From an uncultured Christensenellaceae bacterium (GTDB lineage Bacteria; Bacillota; Clostridia; Christensenellales; Aristaeellaceae): DNA of 41,153 nt. The notes beneath the pieces were generated by a model, which did no database searches, was not told where the DNA came from, and was given only the letters and a program-made list of their open reading frames with translations. Positions 7,633 to 16,168 of this stretch are shown in pieces. Made by a program: the position numbers and the translations under genes. How positions within the stretch are numbered: the first letter of the stretch is position 1; every line of letters begins with the position of its first letter. The stretch is taken from assembly GCA_905236495.1 (NCBI GenBank), contig CAJOPV010000066.1, positions 1 to 41,153 of the forward strand. Reading direction: 5' to 3'.

Positions 7633-8433
7633 ATGAAGATGCTCAAACGGATCGCAGCCCTGGCGGCAGCGCTGTGCCTGTGCCTGACGGCGCTGGCGGA
7701 GGAGGAAGAGGAAGAAATCAGCATGGCGGCGGGCTTTGCCGCCGCGGTGACGGAAGCCCCCGCGGAAGCGCCTATGGATGAAGCGGAAAACACGGAATAC
7801 GCGGCCCGGGACGCCCTCATCGACGCCATCATCGAAACGGGCCGGGGGCTGTACGAAAAGGCCAACGGCAAGCTGCAGCGGGCCCACTACGCCGGCGATA
7901 TTTACGTGTGCAAGAATTTTACCACTTACGTGTTTTCCCAAAGCGCGGGCGGCTATCGCCTGGCGGAATACCCGGAGGCCAAGCTGTACGTGCCCGCCAA
8001 TCTGCCCGCCGCGGAATGCAAGCCCCGGCAGTACGGCTACTGCTGGCAGGACGTGCCCGCGGCGGAGGGGAACCCCTTTGTGATCGCCGCCCAGTTTTTG
8101 TATGACGATTCCCTGTCCAAGGCGGAAAACATGGAAAAGGCCATGGATTTCATGCGGCAGGTGGAAAGGGGCGATTATTTCCAGATGTCCGCCGAGTATT
8201 ACTACGGCGTGGGGGCCCACAGCGCTGTGATGATCGACGATTACGACCCGGAGACCGATTCCGTGCACTGGATGGACAGCAACATGGCGGGCCAAAGCAA
8301 AAACGGCATCCGTTACGGCAAGGTGCAGTTCGACGCGGTGAAAAAGATCGAATGGTGGGCGGACGCCTTTTGCAAGAAAGGCCGGGGAGCCACGATCTAC
8401 AGATTAAGAGATGATATTATCCGCGGGGAGTAA
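7633..8433 (+). CDS. Secreted protein with a putative Cys/His hydrolase domain
   Basis: 266 residues. Residues 1-22 are a clear signal peptide (KMLKR, then an Ala/Leu core, probable cleavage after ALA at 22), immediately followed by a run of six Glu. I do not recognise a named family. The arrangement of Cys93 (VCKNFTTYVF at the start of a helix), His196 in GAHSAVMIDDY and a polar residue in WMDSN (215-217) resembles the Cys-His-Asx layout of NlpC/P60, CHAP or papain-like folds, which cleave peptidoglycan or amide bonds. This is inference from spacing and context only. GGGAGG precedes the ATG. It ends the run that includes the TIM-barrel and AAA+ genes and is followed by a strong terminator. 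Confidence 0.75.
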   Translation: MKMLKRIAALAAALCLCLTALAEEEEEEISMAAGFAAAVTEAPAEAPMDEAENTEYAARDALIDAIIETGRGLYEKANGKLQRAHYAGDIYVCKNFTTYVFSQSAGGYRLAEYPEAKLYVPANLPAAECKPRQYGYCWQDVPAAEGNPFVIAAQFLYDDSLSKAENMEKAMDFMRQVERGDYFQMSAEYYYGVGAHSAVMIDDYDPETDSVHWMDSNMAGQSKNGIRYGKVQFDAVKKIEWWADAFCKKGRGATIYRLRDDIIRGE

Positions 8434-8449
8434 AAAACCCAAACAAAAA

Positions 8450-8488
8450 CCCGGGGCTGCTTTCAACGGCAGGCCCCGGGTTTTGCTT
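8450..8488. terminator. Bidirectional terminator between convergent genes
   Basis: CCCGGGGC (8450-8457) pairs with GCCCCGGG (8473-8480), with additional inner TGC/GCA pairing. T-rich tracts follow on the plus strand, and the A-rich tract upstream gives a T-run on the minus strand. It serves the secreted-protein gene and parC. Confidence 0.88.
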
Positions 8489-8490
8489 TG

Positions 8491-10926
8491 TTACAAAATC
8501 AGATCGGTCACCACGTCGTCCAGCACCGCCATGACGGTGGGCTTGCCCTTGTCCGCCAGGTCCTGCACCGGCAGCATATCGGACATCATGGGGGTCATGG
8601 CGCCGCCGTTTTGCAGCACGGTGAAGGCCCGGGAGGCGGTGATCCGGGCGGCGGCGGCAACGTAGGTGCCGGTGGAGCCGGATTTATTGAAGGAGACGCA
8701 CTTGACGCCCTTGCCGGCCCGGCCCTGGGGATCGAACAGGGCGCCGGTGAGCCGCTTGGCGTAGCCCCGTTCGGTAAAAAGCAGGATCTGATCGGATACG
8801 GCAATGGGGCAGGCCAGGATCACCTCGTCGTCCTGATCCAGCTTCATGCCCTTCACCCCGGCGCTGACCCGGCCCATTTCGGGCACCGTATCCAGCGGGA
8901 AGCGGATGCACATGCCCTTCCGGGAGACCATGAGCAGATCGTCCCCTTCCTCCGCCGGCACGACGCACAGAAGCCGATCGTCCCCCTTCAGGTTCACGGC
9001 GGCGAATTTGGACCGGCGCACGTCGTATTCCGCGGCGCTGGTGCGCTTCACCTGGCCCTGTCTGGTAAAGAAGATGAGGTCGCCCATGGCGTTCAGGCTG
9101 CCAGGCATGATGAGCAGGAGGGACACGCATTTTTCATCCGTTTCCAGCCCCGCCAGCACGCTGCTCAGCGCGCCGCCCCGATCCTTTGGCTTGTTCACCT
9201 CGTTCAGCGCGCCTACCGACAGGGGATAGCAGTTGCCCCGGTCGGTGAAGAAATAGAGGGTATGATCGGATTGGGTGTGGAACAGCCACCGGGCCATATC
9301 CCCTTCCTTTTCCGGCATATCCTGCTTTTCAAAGTACCGGGGAGCCATGCGGCGCAATTGCCCGCCCCGGGTAAGGAACACCACCGCCTCCTCCGGCAGG
9401 GGCGCTTCCTCCACGATGGGGGGCGTATCGTCCTCCTCTTCCTTCACGATCTGGGTACGGCGGTCATCGCCGTACTGATCGGCGATTTCCCGCAGCTCCT
9501 TTTTGATGACGGTGAGCAGCTTCTTTTCGCTTTTCAGGATGCCTTCCAGGGTATCGATGAGCTTGAGGATATCGGCGTATTCCTTCCGCAGGGCTTCGAT
9601 CTCCAGGCCGGTGAGGCGCTGGAGGCGCAGATCCAGGATGGCCTGGGCCTGCACGTCGGTAAAGCCGAAGCGCTCCATCAGCCTTTGCTTGGCTTCTTTG
9701 CCGTTCTTGCTGGCCCGGATCAGGGCAATGACCTCGTCCAGGTTATCCACGGCAACGATGAGCCCCTCCAGGATGTGGGCCCGGGCCTTGGCCTGCTCCA
9801 GTTCGTATTGGGTGCGGCGGGTCACCACGTCCTTCTGATGGCGGATGAAATGGGAAAGCACCGTTTTGAGCCCCATCAGCACCGGCTTGCCAGCCGCCAC
9901 CGCTACCATGTTCACCCCGAAGGTGACCTGCAGATCGCTGTATTTGTACAGATAAGCCAGCACCTTCTGGGGATTGGCTTCTTTTTTCAGCTCGATCACG
10001 GCCCGCAGCCCCGTGCGGTCGCTTTCGTCCCGGATATCGTGGATGCAGCCCAACTGGGCCTTCTTTTCCTCGCTGAGCTTCAGGATTTTTTCCAGCATCT
10101 GGGCTTTCGCCACGCCATATGGCACCTCGGTAATGACGAGCAGGGTGCGCCCGGAGGGCCCCGGCTCTATCTCCACCTTGGCCCGGACAGTCAATTTGCC
10201 CCGGCCCGTTTCGTAGGCGGCGCGGATCTCCGGGGTATCCAGCAGGATGCCGCCGGTGGGGAAGTCCGGCCCCGGCACGGCGCCCATGAGCTGATCCAGG
10301 GAAACATCCTCGTTATCGATCTGCATGCAGACCGCTTCCGTTACCTCCCTCAGGTTATGGGGTGGGATATTGGTGGCAAGGCCCACGGCGATGCCGCTGG
10401 CGCCGTTTACCAGGAGATTGGGGAACCGGGCGGGGAGCAGATCGGGCTCCTTCAGGGTATCGTCAAAATTCAGGCGGAAGGGCACCGTATCCTTTTCGAT
10501 ATCCCGCAGCATCTGCAGCGCCAGGGGGGCCATGCGGGCCTCGGTATAACGCATGGCGGCGGCGCTGTCGCCGTCGATGGAGCCGAAATTGCCGTGCCCG
10601 TCCACCATGACGCCCCGGAGGGAGTAGGGCTGGGCCATGCGGGTCAGGGCGTCATAGACGCTGGTATCCCCGTGGGGGTGATATTTGCCCAGGCAGTCGC
10701 CCACGATGCGGGCGCACTTGCGGTGGGGCTTGTCCGGCGTCAGGCCCAGTTCGTGCATGGTGAAGAGGATGCGCCGCTGCACGGGCTTCAGGCCGTCCTC
10801 CACCCGGGGAATGGCCCGCTCCAGGATCACGTATTCCGCGTAGGGCATCATGGATTGATGCAGCACGTCCTCCAGGGGCGTTTGGATGATCTCCTGCTGG
10901 ATAGGTTCGGGGGGCTGCTTGGGCAT
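8491..10926 (-). CDS. parC: Type IIA topoisomerase subunit A, ParC/GyrA family
   Basis: 811 residues. The breakage-rejoining domain has the active-site Tyr127 (AAAMRYTEARM) and a quinolone-region motif HPHGDTSVYD at about 83-92, with Thr88 where E. coli GyrA has Ser83. The C-terminal beta-pinwheel begins near 510. The first blade lacks the canonical QRRGGKG GyrA box; a GyrA-box-like QGRAGKG occurs only near the end (about 734-740). This favours a topoisomerase IV-like enzyme, which decatenates daughter chromosomes, over gyrase. It follows parE by 25 bases with GGAGGA before the ATG, and the two subunits form the A2B2 enzyme. Automated annotation could equally call it GyrA. Confidence 0.88.
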   Translation of the reverse strand: MPKQPPEPIQQEIIQTPLEDVLHQSMMPYAEYVILERAIPRVEDGLKPVQRRILFTMHELGLTPDKPHRKCARIVGDCLGKYHPHGDTSVYDALTRMAQPYSLRGVMVDGHGNFGSIDGDSAAAMRYTEARMAPLALQMLRDIEKDTVPFRLNFDDTLKEPDLLPARFPNLLVNGASGIAVGLATNIPPHNLREVTEAVCMQIDNEDVSLDQLMGAVPGPDFPTGGILLDTPEIRAAYETGRGKLTVRAKVEIEPGPSGRTLLVITEVPYGVAKAQMLEKILKLSEEKKAQLGCIHDIRDESDRTGLRAVIELKKEANPQKVLAYLYKYSDLQVTFGVNMVAVAAGKPVLMGLKTVLSHFIRHQKDVVTRRTQYELEQAKARAHILEGLIVAVDNLDEVIALIRASKNGKEAKQRLMERFGFTDVQAQAILDLRLQRLTGLEIEALRKEYADILKLIDTLEGILKSEKKLLTVIKKELREIADQYGDDRRTQIVKEEEDDTPPIVEEAPLPEEAVVFLTRGGQLRRMAPRYFEKQDMPEKEGDMARWLFHTQSDHTLYFFTDRGNCYPLSVGALNEVNKPKDRGGALSSVLAGLETDEKCVSLLLIMPGSLNAMGDLIFFTRQGQVKRTSAAEYDVRRSKFAAVNLKGDDRLLCVVPAEEGDDLLMVSRKGMCIRFPLDTVPEMGRVSAGVKGMKLDQDDEVILACPIAVSDQILLFTERGYAKRLTGALFDPQGRAGKGVKCVSFNKSGSTGTYVAAAARITASRAFTVLQNGGAMTPMMSDMLPVQDLADKGKPTVMAVLDDVVTDLIL

Positions 10927-10951
10927 AAGTGGATTCCTCCGTTAATGAGCC

Positions 10952-12928
10952 TCAGGATACGGTTTCCGTTTCCCGCTTCAGGTGCTCGTCAAAGTGATCG
11001 GCTTTGTTGAATTCGGCATGCTCGATGATATATTCCCGCCGGGGCTCCACCTTATCGCCCATGAGGACGGTGATGAGGGAATCGGCCTCCGCCGCGTCCT
11101 CGATGGTGACCTGCATGAGCTTGCGGTGGGTGGGGTCCATGGTGGTTTCCCAGAGCTGCTCAGGGTTCATTTCGCCAAGGCCCTTGTATCGCTGCAGGGT
11201 GTAGCCCTTGAGGCCCGTGGTGACCTTCTTTAGCTCCTTATCGTCATAGGCGTACTGGGTGCCGCCGCTCTTTTTGACGGCGTATAGGGGCGGCATGCCG
11301 ATGAATACGTGCCCGTCCGCCACCAGGTCCCGCATGTAGCGGAAAAAGAAGGTGAGCAGGATGGAGCGGATGTGGGCCCCGTCCTGATCCGCGTCCGCCA
11401 GGATGATGACCTTATGGTATTTGAGGGAGGATAGATCGAAGTCCTCCGCGATGCCGGTGCCCAGGGCCGTGATGATGGAACGGAATTCATCGTTTGCCAG
11501 CACCTGGTCCAGCCGCTTTTTTTCCACGTTCAGGGGTTTGCCGCGAAGGGGCAATATGGCCTGGAAGCGCCGGTCCCGGCCCTGCTTGGCGCTGCCGCCG
11601 GCGGAATCGCCCTCCACGATGAAAAGCTCGTTATCCACGGCCTTGCGGCCCGTGCAGGCGCTGAGCTTGCCCACCAGGGGCGTCGCCTCCAGCTGGGATT
11701 TGGCCCGGGCCACGTCCCGGGCTTTCCGGGTGGCTTCCCGCACCTTGGCGCTCTTGACCGCCTTTTCGATGATTTTCTGGCACAGGTCCTGATTTTTCAG
11801 GTTTTCCAGGAATTCATACAGCCGTTCGCTGACGATGGCCTCCACCGCCGGGCGCACCTCGGTGTTCCCCAGGCGGCCTTTGGTCTGGCCCTCGAACTGG
11901 GGGTTTTTCACCATGGTGGTGAGCACCACCGTGATCCCCTCCCGGAAATCCTCGCCGGAGAGGTTGTTATCCTTTTCCTTCAGGGCGCCGATCTTCCGGG
12001 CGTAATCGTTCAGGGATTTTGTCATGGCGGCCCGAAAGCCCATTTCGTGGGTGCCGCCCTCGCCGGTGGGGATGTTGTTCACATAGGAAAAGACGGATTC
12101 GGTGTAGCCGTCGGTGTATTGGATGGCGGCGGCGCAGAGAATATCGTCCTTCTTGCCTTCAAAATAGATGGGCTCGTCGTGGAGGGGCGTTTTATCCCGA
12201 TTCAGGAATTTCACGTAATCCACGATGCCCCCGGCGAAGCAGTACTCGGCCCAGGCCTTGCCTTCTTCCTTGGTGCGCTCATCGGTAAAGGAGATGTTGA
12301 GCCCCTTATTGAGGTAAGCCAATTCCCGCAGGCGGCGGCGCACCGTATCGCCGCTGAACACCGTTTCCTCAAACACCGTATCATCCGGCAGGAAACGGAC
12401 CAGGGTGCCCCGCTTCCGGGTGTTGCCCAGCTTTTCCAGGCCCGTCACCGGGTGGCCCGCCTTCCATTTCTTTTCCTTGGGGTCGAACCAGTTTTCATAC
12501 CGCTGGGCGTAATGGCTCCAATCCCGGAAGATATCCACGGTGAGCCATTTGCTCAGGGCGTTCACCACCGACGCGCCCACGCCGTGCAAACCGCCTGAGT
12601 AGGCATAATTATCATTGCCGAATTTGCCGCCGGCGTGCAGGCGGGTGAAGATCACCTCCACCCCCGGCACCCCCAGCACCGGGTGATTATCCACCGGCAT
12701 GCCCCGCCCGTTATCCCACACGGAGGCGGAGCCGTCCTTGTGCAGCGTCACCGCCACCTCCGTGGCGAAGCCGGCCATTGCCTCGTCGATGGCGTTATCC
12801 ACGATCTCCCACAATAGATGATGCAGCCCCCGGCTGCCCGTGGAGCCGATATACATGCCGGGCCGCATGCGCACCGCGTCCAGCCCCTCCAGGATCTTGA
12901 TACTGCCAGCGTTATAAGACTGCGCCAT
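10952..12928 (-). CDS. parE: Type IIA topoisomerase subunit B, ParE/GyrB family
   Basis: 658 residues with a GHKL ATPase domain (EIVDNAIDEAMAG, DNGRGMPVD, GGLHGVGASVVNALS), a transducer domain and a TOPRIM domain (EGDSAGGSAKQGRDRRF, then DADQDGAHI). The RDRRFQAILPLRGK stretch is more like ParE than GyrB. The subunit hydrolyses ATP to drive strand passage by ParC. A consensus promoter lies 66 bases upstream and GAGGTG precedes the ATG. No recF or dnaN, usual gyrB neighbours, is present, which also supports a second, topoisomerase IV-type locus. Confidence 0.9.
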   Translation of the reverse strand: MAQSYNAGSIKILEGLDAVRMRPGMYIGSTGSRGLHHLLWEIVDNAIDEAMAGFATEVAVTLHKDGSASVWDNGRGMPVDNHPVLGVPGVEVIFTRLHAGGKFGNDNYAYSGGLHGVGASVVNALSKWLTVDIFRDWSHYAQRYENWFDPKEKKWKAGHPVTGLEKLGNTRKRGTLVRFLPDDTVFEETVFSGDTVRRRLRELAYLNKGLNISFTDERTKEEGKAWAEYCFAGGIVDYVKFLNRDKTPLHDEPIYFEGKKDDILCAAAIQYTDGYTESVFSYVNNIPTGEGGTHEMGFRAAMTKSLNDYARKIGALKEKDNNLSGEDFREGITVVLTTMVKNPQFEGQTKGRLGNTEVRPAVEAIVSERLYEFLENLKNQDLCQKIIEKAVKSAKVREATRKARDVARAKSQLEATPLVGKLSACTGRKAVDNELFIVEGDSAGGSAKQGRDRRFQAILPLRGKPLNVEKKRLDQVLANDEFRSIITALGTGIAEDFDLSSLKYHKVIILADADQDGAHIRSILLTFFFRYMRDLVADGHVFIGMPPLYAVKKSGGTQYAYDDKELKKVTTGLKGYTLQRYKGLGEMNPEQLWETTMDPTHRKLMQVTIEDAAEADSLITVLMGDKVEPRREYIIEHAEFNKADHFDEHLKRETETVS

Positions 12929-12993
12929 AGAGCACCTCGTTTTTCATTGCCTGGCGGCCCGGGAAAGCCCAGCCTCCCGCAGCCACTTATTTC

Positions 12994-13022
12994 ATTATAA
13001 CACAAGATATTGATAATTGCAA
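12994..13022 (-). promoter_or_regulatory. Promoter of parE-parC
   Basis: On the minus strand: TTGCAA (13017-13022), a 17-base spacer and a perfect TATAAT (12994-12999). Confidence 0.85.
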
Positions 13023-13073
13023 AAGTTTCCTACACAAAAGATTGAAAAACATACGAATATTTTTCATCGCGGA

Positions 13074-13102
13074 TTGACTTATCCTGACGCCTGTGATAGA
13101 AT
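13074..13102 (+). promoter_or_regulatory. Promoter of the SCIFF locus
   Basis: TTGACT (13074-13079), a 17-base spacer and TAGAAT (13097-13102), 37 bases before the SCIFF start codon. It is back-to-back with the parE promoter, and the two -35 boxes are about 52 bases apart. Confidence 0.85.
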
Positions 13103-13138
13103 AAACGGGAATTTGGAATGCATTGGGAGGATTCTGCC

Positions 13139-13297
13139 ATGAAACACATTCAGACTTTGACTGCCCGCACCCTGTGCGAAAGCGCCAAGAACGGCGGCTG
13201 CGGCGAATGCCAGACCTCTTGCCAGTCTGCCTGCAAGACCAGCTGCGGCATTGCCAATCAGCAGTGCGAAAACAAGGCTCAGCAGGAAAACAAATAA
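13139..13297 (+). CDS. scfA: SCIFF ranthipeptide precursor (six Cys in forty-five)
   Basis: A 52-residue peptide with the near-invariant SCIFF features: an N-terminal MKHIQTL leader start and the core GGCGECQTSCQSACKTSC, with Cys21, 24, 28, 32, 36 and 43 forming the family's six. An extra Cys13 lies in the leader, which is not one of the six. Family members are modified by the adjacent radical SAM enzyme, which installs thioether links from Cys sulfur to a non-alpha carbon of an acceptor residue; the product's function is unknown. GGGAGG precedes the ATG. A hairpin with a T-tract separates it from the maturase gene, as expected if precursor is needed in excess. Confidence 0.95.
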   Translation: MKHIQTLTARTLCESAKNGGCGECQTSCQSACKTSCGIANQQCENKAQQENK

Positions 13298-13314
13298 TCC
13301 TGCTTCTGCGCCAG

Positions 13315-13340
13315 AATGCCGCCCGCAGGCGGCATTTTCT
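13315..13340 (+). terminator. Attenuator-like hairpin between precursor and maturase
   Basis: A perfect 9-bp stem (13315-13323 with 13328-13336), a 4-base CGCA loop and a TTTTCT tail. It sits between the SCIFF stop and the maturase start, so it probably lets only part of the transcription continue. Confidence 0.75.
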
Positions 13341-13359
13341 ATGATAAGGGGATTGACGC

Positions 13360-14742
13360 ATGATTCATCGGTATCAATTGGGCGGCATGAACATGGTGGT
13401 GGATACCTGCTCGGGCAGCGTTCACGCGGTGGATGAGATCGCCTACGAGCTCATCGGCCTGTACGAGGACATGCCCCGGGATGAGATCATCCGTGCTTTG
13501 GGCGCCCGTTTTTGCGATCAGGAGGGCGTGACGGAAAAGGACATCGCCGAATGCTACGACCAGGTGACGGCGCTGAAAGAAAACGGGCAGCTTTTCGCCC
13601 CGGATACCTTCGAACCCCTGGCGGGCGAGCTGAAAAGCCGCAGCGCCGGGATCGTGAAGGCGCTATGCCTCCACGTGGCCCACACCTGCAACCTGAACTG
13701 CGCCTACTGCTTTGCCAGCCAGGGGAAATACCACGGGGATCGGGCGCTGATGACGTTTGAAGTGGGAAAGCAGGCCCTGGATTTTCTCATCGCCCATTCC
13801 GGGAATCGGCACAACCTGGAGGTGGATTTTTTCGGCGGGGAGCCGCTGATGAATTTCGACGTGGTGAAGCGTCTGGTGGCCTATGCCCGGAGCATCGAAA
13901 AGCAGCATAACAAGAATTTCCGCTTTACTCTCACCACCAACGGGGTGCTCATCGACGACGACGTGATCGATTTTGCAAACCGGGAATGCAGCAACGTGGT
14001 CTTATCCCTGGACGGACGGAAAGAAGTGCACGATCGGTTCCGGGTGGACTACGCGGGGAAGGGCAGCTGGGATCGGATCGTGCCCAAGTTCCAGCGCTTG
14101 GTGCGGGCCCGGGGCGGGAAAAACTATTACATGCGGGGCACCTTTACCCACCAGAATCCTGATTTTCTCCAGGATATCCAGGCCATGCTGGACCTGGGCT
14201 TTACGGAGCTGAGCATGGAGCCGGTGGTCTGCGCTCCCGGGGATGAAAACGCCCTGACAAAGGAAGATCTGCCCACGGTGCTTCGGCAGTATGAGGAGCT
14301 GGCGGAGCTGATGAAAAAACGCCGGAAGGAGGGCAGGCCCTTTACCTTCTATCATTACATGATCGATCTCAAGGGCGGGCCCTGCGTTTATAAGCGTATT
14401 TCCGGCTGCGGCAGCGGCACGGAATACATGGCGGTGACGCCCTGGGGCGATCTGTACCCCTGCCATCAGTTCGTGGGAGAAGAGCAATTCAGGCTGGGCA
14501 ACGTATGGGAGGGCGTAACCAATCCCGCCGTGCAGCAGGAATTTGCCGACTGCAACGTATATGCCCGGCCCGAATGCCGGGATTGCTGGGCTAAACTGTA
14601 TTGCTCCGGGGGCTGCGCCGCTAACGCTTACCACGCCACCGGCACCGTCCGGGGCGTGTATGCTTACGGGTGCGAGCTGTTCCGCAAGCGCATGGAATGC
14701 GCCATCATGCTGGAGGCCTTCCGGCTGCTGGATGAAGCATGA
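13360..14742 (+). CDS. SCIFF radical SAM maturase with SPASM domain
   Basis: 460 residues. The N-terminal ~95 residues form the peptide-binding RRE-like region seen in this family (DTCSGSVHAVDEIAYEL). The radical SAM core has the CNLNCAYC motif at Cys110, 114 and 117, then GGEPLMNFD and TTNGVLID. The C-terminal SPASM part has many Cys (PCVYKRISGCGSG, YPCHQF, CRDCWAKLYCSGGC), enough for two auxiliary 4Fe-4S clusters, as known for the Clostridium thermocellum CteB homologue. It forms thioether bonds in the SCIFF peptide. The start at 13360 follows a modest AAGGGG. Its stop overlaps the next gene by four bases. Confidence 0.95.
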   Translation: MIHRYQLGGMNMVVDTCSGSVHAVDEIAYELIGLYEDMPRDEIIRALGARFCDQEGVTEKDIAECYDQVTALKENGQLFAPDTFEPLAGELKSRSAGIVKALCLHVAHTCNLNCAYCFASQGKYHGDRALMTFEVGKQALDFLIAHSGNRHNLEVDFFGGEPLMNFDVVKRLVAYARSIEKQHNKNFRFTLTTNGVLIDDDVIDFANRECSNVVLSLDGRKEVHDRFRVDYAGKGSWDRIVPKFQRLVRARGGKNYYMRGTFTHQNPDFLQDIQAMLDLGFTELSMEPVVCAPGDENALTKEDLPTVLRQYEELAELMKKRRKEGRPFTFYHYMIDLKGGPCVYKRISGCGSGTEYMAVTPWGDLYPCHQFVGEEQFRLGNVWEGVTNPAVQQEFADCNVYARPECRDCWAKLYCSGGCAANAYHATGTVRGVYAYGCELFRKRMECAIMLEAFRLLDEA

Positions 14743-16097
14743 TGGATACGCCGATCTGTGATTTTGTTCGGGCCTACCGGGAGAAGGCGGGCCTCCGGCT
14801 GCATATGCCGGGCCATAAGGGGATAGGGCCCCTGGGCTGCGAACCGTGGGATATCACCGAGATCGTTGGGGCGGATGAACTGTACCGCGCCCGGGGGATC
14901 ATCCGCCGGAGCGAGGAAAATGCCGCCCGGCTCTTTGGCGCGGGGAAAACGGTCTATTCCACCGAAGGCTCCTCCCTGTGCATCCGGGCCATGATCTGCC
15001 TGGCGCTTTTGAACGCCCGGCAGGCAGGCAGGCAGCCCCTGATCCTGGCGGGCCGGAACGCGCACCGGGCGCTGATTTCCGCCGCCGCCCTGACCGGGGC
15101 CGAAATACGGTGGGTTTTCGATGAAAAAGACCAAAGTATGCTTTCCTGCAGCCTCACGCCCGACGCTTTGGAATCCGAGCTGAACGCGCTGGGGGAGCCC
15201 ATCGCCGGGGTATATGTCACCAGCCCGGATTATCTGGGGAACATGCTGGATATCGGGGCCCTGCAGGCGGTATGCAGGCGGCATGATACGCCCTTGCTGG
15301 TTGATAACGCCCACGGGGCTTACCTGAAATTTTTGACCGAGGATCGGCACCCCATGACGCTGGGAGCTGATCTTTGCTGCGATTCGGCCCACAAAACGCT
15401 GCCGGTGCTGACGGGCGGGGCATACCTGCACGTTGGGAAGCGCGCCCCTTCCTTGTTTGCCGAGCAGGCGGAGGAGGCCATGGCCCTGTTCGCCTCCACC
15501 AGCCCGTCTTATCTCACGCTGCAATCCCTGGATGCCTGCAACGCCTGCTTGGACGGGGAATTTCCATTGGCATTGAATCGCCTGGCGGCGCGGGCGGCGG
15601 GAATGAAGGAGAAGCTGAAAGCCTGCGGCTTTGGCCTCACGGGAGACGAGCCTGCCAAAATCACCCTGATGCCCAAGGCCCTGGGCTATACGGGCTATGA
15701 ACTGCAGGCCGTTTTGCGCGCCCGCGGCATGGAATGTGAGTTTGCCGACCCTGATTTTGTGACGCTGATGCTGTCGCCGGCTCTGACGGACGGGGAACTG
15801 GACGCAGCGGAACGGGTGCTTACGGAAATCCGGGCAAAAGCCCCGATCATAGAAGGCCCGCCGCCCCTGCCCAGGCCAAGGCGCGTCCTTTCCATCCGGG
15901 AAGCCGCGCTGCTTCCCTCCAGGGAAGTGCCGACGGAGGAAGCCGCAGGTCGCGTGCTGGCGGACGCTCATGTGGGCTGCCCGCCCTGCGTGCCCATCCT
16001 GATATGCGGGGAAGCCGTGGACGAAGCCGCCCTTGCCTGCTTTCGCTATTACGGCGTGGAAACATGCCGGGTGATCGAAGCCATGGAAAGTCATTAA
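14739..16097 (+). CDS. Orn/Lys/Arg decarboxylase-family PLP enzyme
   Basis: 452 residues, a fold-type I PLP enzyme of the Orn/Lys/Arg decarboxylase family, short Firmicutes (SpeA/YaaO-like) type. HMPGHKG is at 22-28, the PLP aspartate is Asp189 in VDNAHGAYLKF and the Schiff-base lysine is Lys219 in SAHKTLPVLTGG. The expected reaction is decarboxylation of a basic amino acid to a polyamine precursor; which one is not visible. It overlaps the SCIFF maturase stop (ATGA) and so is translationally coupled to it. In other genomes genes of this type often sit with tmk and holB; here none follow, and a double hairpin ends the unit. Confidence 0.85.
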   Translation: MMDTPICDFVRAYREKAGLRLHMPGHKGIGPLGCEPWDITEIVGADELYRARGIIRRSEENAARLFGAGKTVYSTEGSSLCIRAMICLALLNARQAGRQPLILAGRNAHRALISAAALTGAEIRWVFDEKDQSMLSCSLTPDALESELNALGEPIAGVYVTSPDYLGNMLDIGALQAVCRRHDTPLLVDNAHGAYLKFLTEDRHPMTLGADLCCDSAHKTLPVLTGGAYLHVGKRAPSLFAEQAEEAMALFASTSPSYLTLQSLDACNACLDGEFPLALNRLAARAAGMKEKLKACGFGLTGDEPAKITLMPKALGYTGYELQAVLRARGMECEFADPDFVTLMLSPALTDGELDAAERVLTEIRAKAPIIEGPPPLPRPRRVLSIREAALLPSREVPTEEAAGRVLADAHVGCPPCVPILICGEAVDEAALACFRYYGVETCRVIEAMESH

Positions 16098-16112
16098 ACG
16101 GGCTTTCGATGG

Positions 16113-16168
16113 CAGCGCATCGACTTTGTCGATGCGCTGAGCTGCTCTTTCGAGCAGCCTTTTGCTTT
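16113..16168 (+). terminator. Tandem hairpin terminator after the decarboxylase
   Basis: First hairpin: a perfect 12-bp stem with a TTT loop (16113-16139). Second: a 7-bp stem with a TTTC loop (16141-16147 with 16152-16158), followed by the T-rich CTTTTGCTTTG. Only the plus direction has a T-tract. Confidence 0.85.

Noticed and set aside
8488..11010. An 840-codon open frame on the plus strand across the topoisomerase A gene
   Set aside because: It is the antisense shadow of a GC-rich gene: the encoded sequence is rich in His, Gly and Gln, matches no family I know and spans the real gene boundary at 10926-10952.
14664..16094. A 476-codon minus-strand frame over the decarboxylase
   Set aside because: Complementary to a gene with clear PLP motifs; no recognisable domain and no ribosome binding site.
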